From positions 1 to 64,000 of the forward strand of contig JANQLU010000112.1 of NCBI GenBank assembly GCA_028280445.1: a stretch of DNA of 64,000 nt, written 5' to 3'. How positions within the stretch are numbered: position 1 is the first letter of the stretch; each line of letters begins with the position of its first letter. Shown in pieces: positions 56,101 to 61,508 of this stretch. Source of the DNA: Pirellulaceae bacterium (GTDB lineage Bacteria > Planctomycetota > Planctomycetia > Pirellulales > Pirellulaceae). The notes under the pieces are model-generated. The model had not been told where the DNA came from. It saw nothing but the letters and a program-made list of their open reading frames with translations, and did no database searches. A program made the position numbers and the translations under genes.

Positions 56101-57430
56101 CAACGGCCAATGCCAATGGCCATCGGGGCAGCGATGGTGGAGTTGATTCAGCAGCTTGCTGAAGTTGCGGTTTGGCCAACTCATCTTGGTGGTTGGTCGG
56201 TTCTGGTTTAATGTCCCAGACCTGTTGTTGCCGCTGCCGTTCAGTTTCACTGGATTTTTCAACGTCTTGCTGCAGTTGAATGAGGTTGTGTTTGTCACAA
56301 AACGGCTCCAGGGCTTCGCTCAATTGTTGGGCCGACTCAAATCGATCGGCGGCATCGCGGCTCAACGAGCGGTGAATGATCTCGACCAACAGTTCTGGCA
56401 AATCCGGTCGATGTTCGGAAACCGGCGTGAACGGCTCCATTGCGATGGCGCGTAGTTTCTGTAAAGGCGATTGGCGATGCTCTCCCGAATAAGGTGCGCG
56501 TCCGGTCACCAGTTTGTACAAAGTCGCCCCGAGGGAATAAATGTCGCAACGATGATCCACCGTTAGTTCTTCGCATTGTTCGGGTGCCATGTAGTCCAAT
56601 GTCCCCATCATCTGGCCGACCGTCGTCAATTCATCAACGTTGTGCTCAAATCGGCTGAGCGTTGCGAGTCCGAGGTCAAGGATTTTGATTTGGCCTTTGG
56701 GGGTCAGCATCAGGTTTGACGGTTTGATATCCCGATGGATCACATTTTGTCGATGCGCGTAATCGATACCTTCGGCAGCTTGGCGAACTATTTCGCAAGC
56801 ATCGGCGATTTTCAAAGGTTCTTGTAAACGGATCACCTGGGAAAGATTGAAACCAGGCACAAATTCCATGGTGAGATAGTGGACATCCTGCTCTTGTCCG
56901 GCATCGGTCGCCTGGACAATTGTCGGATGATCGAGTTGTCCAACGATTTTCATTTCCCGTTGAAATCTGGAAACAGCCTCGGAGCTTTGCAGGCGTCGAC
57001 CCGAAAGAACTTTGAGCGCAAATTCTTTTTCCAATCGACAATGCCGCGCGCGGAACACTTGTCCCATACCGCCGTGGCCAATCAATTCACAAAGTTCGTA
57101 ATCGCCAACTCGCGTTTGGTTTTGCGGAGGATCGTCTGTGGTGTTGGCCAATGGCATCGCTTCGTCGAGCAAGTTTTTAGAACGACGCAACGTTTCTTGA
57201 AGCGCCAGATCATCGTCACAGTCTGTTTCCAAACTCGGCGTCAACCGGATTTCTTCGACAAACGTGTCTTCGGCAGACTCCATCGCCACAAACGTGCTTT
57301 CACAGATCTCGCAATCACGCAGGTGTCGTTCAATATTCAGGGCAGCCAGCTCGTCGATTCGGCCAAGGCTGTAATCCTCAAGTTCGCTGCGAGTGAAACA
57401 GGATGAATTGGGATCGATCAATTTGTTCAT
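53192..57430 (-). CDS. Serine/threonine protein kinase with zinc-finger N-terminus and pseudopilin-like tail
   Basis: A 1412-residue kinase with a long C-terminal region. Residues 36-43 (HLRDCEIC) form an HxxxCxxC zinc-finger motif as in anti-sigma factors. The kinase domain spans about 110-375: GHGGMGQVF, Lys140 in FALKVL, HRDIKPSN (232-239) and DLG (252-254, in place of DFG). One helix lies near 455-478. The remaining 900 residues are extracytoplasmic: a PEGA-like piece (ISVQQGTTSTKIRAGKYEI) then helical repeats. The last 40 residues (DQWDGDYHIEAD ... VVVSAGKDKKFGTKDDI) match the Ca-binding end of type II secretion major pseudopilins. An ECF sigma gene lies upstream on the same strand. The ATG at 57430 begins MNKLIDPNSS; earlier codons lie over repeat sequence. 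Confidence 0.88.
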   Translation of the reverse strand: MNKLIDPNSSCFTRSELEDYSLGRIDELAALNIERHLRDCEICESTFVAMESAEDTFVEEIRLTPSLETDCDDDLALQETLRRSKNLLDEAMPLANTTDDPPQNQTRVGDYELCELIGHGGMGQVFRARHCRLEKEFALKVLSGRRLQSSEAVSRFQREMKIVGQLDHPTIVQATDAGQEQDVHYLTMEFVPGFNLSQVIRLQEPLKIADACEIVRQAAEGIDYAHRQNVIHRDIKPSNLMLTPKGQIKILDLGLATLSRFEHNVDELTTVGQMMGTLDYMAPEQCEELTVDHRCDIYSLGATLYKLVTGRAPYSGEHRQSPLQKLRAIAMEPFTPVSEHRPDLPELLVEIIHRSLSRDAADRFESAQQLSEALEPFCDKHNLIQLQQDVEKSSETERQRQQQVWDIKPEPTNHQDELAKPQLQQAAESTPPSLPRWPLALAVAALIPLVWFGIQIIVNWDNGQLIIESDTANVQVKLVKDGKPYKNISVQQGTTSTKIRAGKYEILIDDPSDKMLIDKDSFLLKRGNTTVAKITSKPNQKTSGANAVPPIGSGNSTNQSNGRPTIDDLPTYQGKSLDQWYRSTRSSQNYRQSAIAFGRTGNAEVISRWIREMLRECENEVSLKDLTMRIQFLSLVCPDKKVANDVMSFIEKVVKRYTFNEVLGQTGSTLAQMTKDLERFAFCVEPRMLTFMKSDDRALNAFALEWINRATLKKSSRERLQFRDELVNATNTKNQTMLGLAANAMCRHFGSDSKTQRRLLTIVPRLSDFLRQKACRTLATHDPMMSGLAQHVVDGVKNSYGREFTSYSSQVYLLAIQNNLEIAREIQQLLADTRWGWDSAERNPGGGLSAPAAGGGDAGIGGDFERKSSEPTVKKSWFGRYDPAFRSHKQEQTVTNRSRRSRFVESFGRKPQAKILLPVVKNELHTQYNDYYIDSVLRALVALEGVFTEDKFRRARIHFWLAHWMHANDDVASKRVADILWDRKTRPLDRTRAQYIDSETLLAFVQQLGNTQGEILRDVKYAKQAFPHYDFSHLNSQQAKRIERHCSLLFNSSRGIDDDVFKTVLKLCTDKELPALVWVCHFAKQRRKFKINPSEISIFAERAQKLDTIFTMRILSLQSNNSIWLDERHYSDPITPKSDQKEIELAIKVFKNRAMIRHKVLYGLSDSDKAVLKSGSADEIAIVLSKVSAMRRQVEPSVRSMDVSMNSHHIAELFRYLDKPRKELVAESATYRVNLWERESNSSLLEKTGTMSNLGRLVAILKNVRFVDSKFKNEKQGIIETLKNELKTETDPVIKVNLATVLEHVERADEIATYVRARAIEAGAKNFRKATGMFPAAVKYLMTIPENMDRKRWNGPHLRRLYSEKDQWDGDYHIEADEIKNKVVVVSAGKDKKFGTKDDIRSDQTKWRNLAR

Positions 57431-57546
57431 GATAATTCCGTTTTTCACTGATGATTGGCGGAGCGCGTGTTGCGATGCGGCAGAAAAACCCGCTATTTGT
57501 ACAACGAAAAAGCGCGACAGGAAAATTTCTGTCATCGTTTGGTTTT

Positions 57547-57810
57547 ACAAGCACGACGCGCGAGCGAGTGGTTCGACCGCGCAAAACCACTTGCCCAGCG
57601 CGTCGTGCTGTATCAGTCGTTGGGTGCCACTGGCCCCAGCCAGTGATTTACTCATCAAATCATGGATTGTTAGTTCAAATGAAGTACTTAACTACAACGT
57701 TCGCCTGAGCACTGGCAGAGCCGGCAGAGCCAGTGGCACCCAAAATGCTTCGGCAAAGGACCAGAAATCGCTCAAAATGTGGTCCCTCGCTCACGCGTCG
57801 GGTTGTGATT
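57547..57810. repeat. Repeat cluster: family E palindrome, family D element 3 and stop-proximal motif
   Basis: AGCACGACGCGCGAGCGAGT at 57550 and its inverted partner at 57585-57609 form a family E palindrome. Positions 57622-57741 are a family D element bounded by GGGTGCCACTGGCC and GCCAGTGGCACCC. Positions 57781-57810 match 41221-41250. Together they fill most of the 401-base gap between the kinase and sigma factor genes. Confidence 0.8.
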
Positions 57811-57831
57811 AGAACAATCAAAATTTCGGCT

Positions 57832-58437
57832 TTAAAACTCACCCAATTGCTGGCGCAACCGGCGGAGAACACGAGATTTCGCCTGCCGGACGTTGTTGCT
57901 GGACATTTCCAGTTGAACTGCAATGTCACTTGTCCGTTGGCCATGCACGACCGCTAACATAAACGCTTGCCAAGTTTTCGGGGCAAAATCATTTTCAATA
58001 GTCTGCATCGCACGATGCATCAGCTGCACAGCCTGGCTGCGCTCGGTCGGATCGAGTGTTGTTTCATCGTCAAATACATCGATCGGATCGGCCTGCTGTG
58101 AAAGCTGTAATTGGAGATCCGTTCCGCCGGTTGGCAGGAGCCGACTGGGAGATTGTCTGAAAAAGTCGCGAATTTTATTGCGCGTAATAGTCCATAGCCA
58201 CCCGCGAAATGTTCCCGTCGAACTGGCATGAAAATTTGATATCGATTTAATCACGACGGTAAATACATCTTGCACCAAATCGGCAGCATCGGCCGATCCG
58301 AGACCACTTTGCAAGCACCAACGATGAATCAGCGGACCATACAGATCAACAAATTGGTCCCACGCCGTTTTATCCATGGCCGTGATTCGGCGGACCAGAC
58401 TGCCACTAGAATAGGTTGAGCTCGCCGCTGTATCCAT
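57832..58437 (-). CDS. RNA polymerase sigma factor, ECF type
   Basis: A 201-residue sigma factor. Region 2 has FVDLYGPLIHRWCLQSGLGSADAADLVQDVFTVVIKS, and region 4 has AFMLAVVHGQRTSDIAVQLEMSSNNVRQAKSRVLRRLRQQL as helix-turn-helix. Between them is a variable linker with Gln/Asp-rich sequence. Neighbouring transcription toward a zinc-finger kinase matches the planctomycete ECF-kinase pairing, where the kinase zinc finger could act as an anti-sigma. The ATG at 58437 is used; an in-frame ATG 16 codons upstream lacks family sequence. The stop is 21 bases from the repeat at 57781-57810. Confidence 0.92.
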   Translation of the reverse strand: MDTAASSTYSSGSLVRRITAMDKTAWDQFVDLYGPLIHRWCLQSGLGSADAADLVQDVFTVVIKSISNFHASSTGTFRGWLWTITRNKIRDFFRQSPSRLLPTGGTDLQLQLSQQADPIDVFDDETTLDPTERSQAVQLMHRAMQTIENDFAPKTWQAFMLAVVHGQRTSDIAVQLEMSSNNVRQAKSRVLRRLRQQLGEF

Positions 58438-58782
58438 GTTTATCCGCACTCGATTTTGAATCAGCCTTGAGACGAGGGCAATCACTATCGTGAATTATAT
58501 GTCGCCCAATTGCAAGTATTTTGAGCTTTTCCTGTAAGCGGCGAGGCGCTTGTCTTGTGAGCGGCAAGGCGCTAGCCGCCGGTACGAAGCGCTAACGAAC
58601 CGGCGGCTAGCGCCTTGCCGTTCACGGGTGGTTTTGCCATGACCTCTTTGCGTGCACGGCTCGGCAGGAGCCTCGCCCTCCCGGATCTCGCCCTCCCGGA
58701 TCTCGCCCAATGAAAGTTGAGTCGGATTCTACAAGCCGTTTGTTGGATTGGCCGGTGGGAACCGGCCCTACGTTAGAAAATG
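58438..58782. other. Intergenic region between sigma factor and tRNA-Sec
   Basis: No gene. Holds the repeat island (58557-58773) just downstream of the tRNA 3' end; the sigma-factor promoter is expected at 58438-58540. Confidence 0.55.
58557..58773. repeat. Composite repeat island: families B, C and A next to tRNA-Sec
   Basis: A complete family B palindrome (arms 58557-58583 and 58599-58625), a family C arm (58658-58682) with two following GGATCTCGCCC repeats, and a family A arm (58752-58773). It ends 10 bases from the 3' end of the tRNA gene. Confidence 0.8.
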
Positions 58783-58882
58783 GCGGAAGTGCATGGGAAT
58801 CGAACCCACCAGCCACATGATTTCCATGCAGCCCAACGGTTTTGAAGACCGAGCCGGGCACCAGCCCTGGATCCACTTCCAT
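58783..58882 (-). tRNA. selC: tRNA-Sec (anticodon UCA)
   Basis: A 100-base tRNA read from 58882 to 58783 and ending in encoded GCCA. The acceptor stem GGAAGTG/CACTTCC is perfect. The D-arm CAGGGC-TGGT-GCCCGG has six base pairs and a four-base loop, as in tRNA-Sec. The anticodon loop CTTCAAA gives UCA (58847-58845), complementary to UGA. An unusually long variable arm (GCTGCATG/CATGTGGC) and the T-arm with GGTTCGATTCC follow. It closely parallels the E. coli selC layout (GGACTTCAAATCC versus GGTCTTCAAAACC). The eighth acceptor pair usual for bacterial tRNA-Sec is a G-G mismatch here. It supports reading the UGA at 18629 as Sec. Confidence 0.95.
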
Positions 58883-59127
58883 TGATGCGATCTCTCTCTA
58901 TTGTTATCGTTGAAAAAGCGACAATTTCCAAGTGCTGATTCGAGATTCTCCAGTACTCCGTTTTCTCAATCGAAACAAACCAAGAACGACCGAGTGTCTG
59001 TGTCGTTGCGATCTCTGTCGTCGCATTTTACCGTTTGATTTTGTGTATTATTCAACGTGTGTTTGACTTGCTGGAATCCCGACCTTTGCCGAATTAACAT
59101 TCTCGCCCGGCGCCTTTCCCATTACGA

Positions 59128-59136
59128 TGGTATAAT
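59128..59136 (+). promoter_or_regulatory. Extended -10 promoter of the secreted hydrolase gene
   Basis: TGGTATAAT combines a perfect TATAAT with the TGn extension. No good -35 hexamer is present at usual spacing, as tolerated in extended -10 promoters. The transcript would start about 27 bases before the ATG at 59170. Confidence 0.5.
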
Positions 59137-59169
59137 AAAAAAGGGTCAATTTTCATTTTGGTAAGAATT

Positions 59170-60126
59170 ATGAAAACTACTTTTCCAACTTTCATCTGCG
59201 TTTTCACGCTGTTATTGTCCGTCATGGTTGCCATGCCGGCCGAATCGTATTGCCAGAACAAACAGGCCAGTGACAAGAAAAAAGATGACGAAGAAAAATT
59301 ACCTGAGCCTGAGAAAACTTCGCTCACGACTCGCGACGGAGTCGAACTCAGTGTTGTCTGGTATGCGTCGAACAAGGGAAAAAAATCGCCTTGCATCATC
59401 CTGATGCACGATTACCTCCGCTCCGGCCGTGACTTCACGGGCGATGGTGGATTAGCCGTCGCGCTACAGAAAAAGGGTTTTGCCGTGATCGTTCCTGATC
59501 TGAGAGGACATGGAGCCAGTAAAAAACAAAATGGGCGTGACAAAGACCTGGAACCGAAAAAGTTCAAGAAATCAGATTTTTTAAAAATGGCCGAAGATAT
59601 TGAAACGTGCAAACGGTACCTGGTTGCGCAGAACAACGAAGGCAAACTCAATATCGAATTGTTGTCTATTTTGGCCGTTGGAAAATTGTCGCCGATCGCA
59701 ATTGACTGGTCCGTGCGTGATTGGAGTTTTGGTTTGAGTTCGAAAGGAATGAAACAGGGAAAAGATGTCAAATCGATCTTGTTGCTTTCTCCAGAAAAGA
59801 GTTTCAAAGGCATGAGCATCATGAAATCGATCAAGGCACCTGTCATTTCCGGCCGCATGGGCCGAGCACTACCGATTTTTGTTTTGACCGGTGAAAAAAA
59901 CGCATCGCTGAAAAGTCAGACGCGGGAATTGGAAAAAGCACTGACCCGATCACGCGGCAGCGAACTGGCAAAAGAATCATTGACCGTGACTGTTGGCAAA
60001 ACCGACATTCAGGGTGCAGGATTTGCAAGATCCAAAAAAGGACAAGAGTTAATTCACCAGTTTATTAATCTCAAAGTGTTGTCCGAGGCAGATTCGCTGC
60101 GGTGGCAAAATCGAGCAAAAAAGTAA
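59170..60126 (+). CDS. Exported alpha/beta-hydrolase-fold protein lacking a clear nucleophile
   Basis: A 318-residue protein with signal peptide (TFPTFICVFTLLLSVMVAMP, cleavage near AES). The fold is evident from LSVVWYASNKGKKSPCIILMHDYLRSGRDF (first strands and oxyanion loop), KKGFAVIVPDLRGHGASK and PIFVLTGEKNASL. The nucleophile elbow GxSxG is not found: the expected place reads LAVGKLSPIAIDWSV. It may be a pseudoenzyme or use another residue. Monocistronic, with an extended -10 promoter upstream and a terminator shared with the LysM gene. Confidence 0.75.
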   Translation: MKTTFPTFICVFTLLLSVMVAMPAESYCQNKQASDKKKDDEEKLPEPEKTSLTTRDGVELSVVWYASNKGKKSPCIILMHDYLRSGRDFTGDGGLAVALQKKGFAVIVPDLRGHGASKKQNGRDKDLEPKKFKKSDFLKMAEDIETCKRYLVAQNNEGKLNIELLSILAVGKLSPIAIDWSVRDWSFGLSSKGMKQGKDVKSILLLSPEKSFKGMSIMKSIKAPVISGRMGRALPIFVLTGEKNASLKSQTRELEKALTRSRGSELAKESLTVTVGKTDIQGAGFARSKKGQELIHQFINLKVLSEADSLRWQNRAKK

Positions 60127-60149
60127 CCGCAAACGAAACACAAAAAAAA

Positions 60150-60173
60150 GGCAACCAGAGAATTCTGATTGCC
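60150..60173. terminator. Bidirectional Rho-independent terminator
   Basis: GGCAA-C-CAGA and TCTG-A-TTGCC pair with a GAAT loop and one mismatch. The hairpin has an A-run on the left and a T-run (TTTTTTT) on the right, so it can stop both the hydrolase gene and the convergent LysM gene. Confidence 0.85.
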
Positions 60174-60199
60174 TTTTTTTATTCAGACTCGGTCAGTCG

Positions 60200-61120
60200 T
60201 CAATACACTGGAATTTTTAATACGGTACCAATCGGAATTTTAGTTGGATTTGAAATATCCTCGCCATTGATCGCGACGATTTCCATGTACCTGTTTTTGT
60301 CGTTGAGATAGAGCTCGGCTAAATCTGGCAAACTATCACCGTGTTTCCAAACATGTTTTACAAATCCGATGGGCTTGGTCTTGGACAACTGTTTTTTTTC
60401 GACAACGACCAATTCGCCAACAAACTGTTGGCCGCGACCTGGTGTCTGCTGATGGAGCGGCTTTGGCGTTTTTTGTGACAGGACCGTTGGCATTCGACGG
60501 AGTATGGGGGCTGAGTTATTGTCTTCCTGGATCGGAGGAGGTGGAGCGTTTGGATCATCGGCCGAATCGAGCTTCGTTTTCGAGTCACCAAGGGTTAACA
60601 ATTTTGGAATTGCCGGTTGTTCGCCCCAAGTGGAATCCGACGATTTTTCGTCTTTAGCATCGGGCGTTGAGAAATTGCCTACCAGTGGTGGCGGATCAAC
60701 CACAAATGATTCCGCTTTTTTATCTGCGTCGGCATTCCAGGTTGAATTTTGTTTGGGCTCAATCGATTTCAAATTTCCGTTTCGAGGGTTATTCGTAGCG
60801 GGATCAGAATCGGAGATTTGATTTGATTGATCGGCAAATGGATCTTTGATGGCGATTTTCGACAAATCCAATCCCTTGTTGTCCCAGAGATTCGAACTTT
60901 TTTGCTGTTTCGAATCGGAATTCTGCGTGGTTTCCTCGGTGGTGGCGCGGGTTGGGTGTCCCGCTGTCGACACCTGATCTGAAACCTGATCCGCTTTCGA
61001 TACCGATTCGCCTTCGGCAGTTTGATCCGATTTGTTTTTCGGATCACCGATGCACCACGCGAAACAAAAGACCGCGATAATTACTACCAGAGAAATTAAA
61101 AATCGACCAAAACTGAACAT
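60200..61120 (-). CDS. LysM-domain envelope protein
   Basis: A 306-residue protein with an N-terminal membrane anchor or signal (FGRFLISLVVIIAVFCFAWC). The middle is low-complexity, Ser/Asp/Lys/Pro-rich and likely disordered. The last 50 residues are a LysM-like domain, HVWKHGDSLPDLAELYLNDKNRYMEIVAING...IPIGTVLKIPVY, which binds N-acetylglucosamine polymers such as peptidoglycan. The ATG at 61120 begins MFSFGRFLI; the frame is open upstream to 61177 without signal-like sequence. Monocistronic. Confidence 0.82.
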   Translation of the reverse strand: MFSFGRFLISLVVIIAVFCFAWCIGDPKNKSDQTAEGESVSKADQVSDQVSTAGHPTRATTEETTQNSDSKQQKSSNLWDNKGLDLSKIAIKDPFADQSNQISDSDPATNNPRNGNLKSIEPKQNSTWNADADKKAESFVVDPPPLVGNFSTPDAKDEKSSDSTWGEQPAIPKLLTLGDSKTKLDSADDPNAPPPPIQEDNNSAPILRRMPTVLSQKTPKPLHQQTPGRGQQFVGELVVVEKKQLSKTKPIGFVKHVWKHGDSLPDLAELYLNDKNRYMEIVAINGEDISNPTKIPIGTVLKIPVY

Positions 61121-61508
61121 TGCTCTATCCAAACAAAACAGGAGGGATTGGTTGGTCAATGGACCGCCACCAATCAATCTTAGCCGCCAGCTAAAATTTG
61201 GAACTCAATTGATCGCATGTTTAAGTTTCTGGTACCGTCCCGATCGGAATCTATACCAGTTTTGCAGAATGGTCCGTGAAACTTTGACGGTTACCAAAAG
61301 ATGGACCGATGAATCGTTTTAGACGAATGGTCTGATTAGTAGGGCCGGTTCCCACCGGCCGATTGTTTGAACTGGCCGATGGAAGCCGGCCGTGCGGTTT
61401 CGTTTTTTAGACAGGATGGACATGATTGACAGGATGGACATGATTGACAGGATCAGTGCGCGAGACATCCTGTCGATCCTGTAAATCCTGTCAACATCGG
61501 TCAAGGTA
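61121..61508. other. Intergenic region between LysM and secDF genes
   Basis: Contains the LysM gene promoter region on the left and the family A and H repeats from 61339 on. No gene is supported. Confidence 0.55.
61339..61493. repeat. Family A palindrome plus tandem/inverted GACAGGAT repeat (family H)
   Basis: A family A element (arms 61339-61360 and 61374-61395, second arm degraded) is followed by two tandem copies of GACAGGATGGACATGATT (61410-61427 and 61428-61445), a partial third, and the inverted series ATCCTGTCGATCCTGTAAAT from 61467. It ends 15 bases from the secDF stop. Confidence 0.8.

Noticed and set aside
58622-58882. 86-codon frame covering the tRNA-Sec region
   Set aside because: It is a translation of the tRNA gene and repeats A and C.
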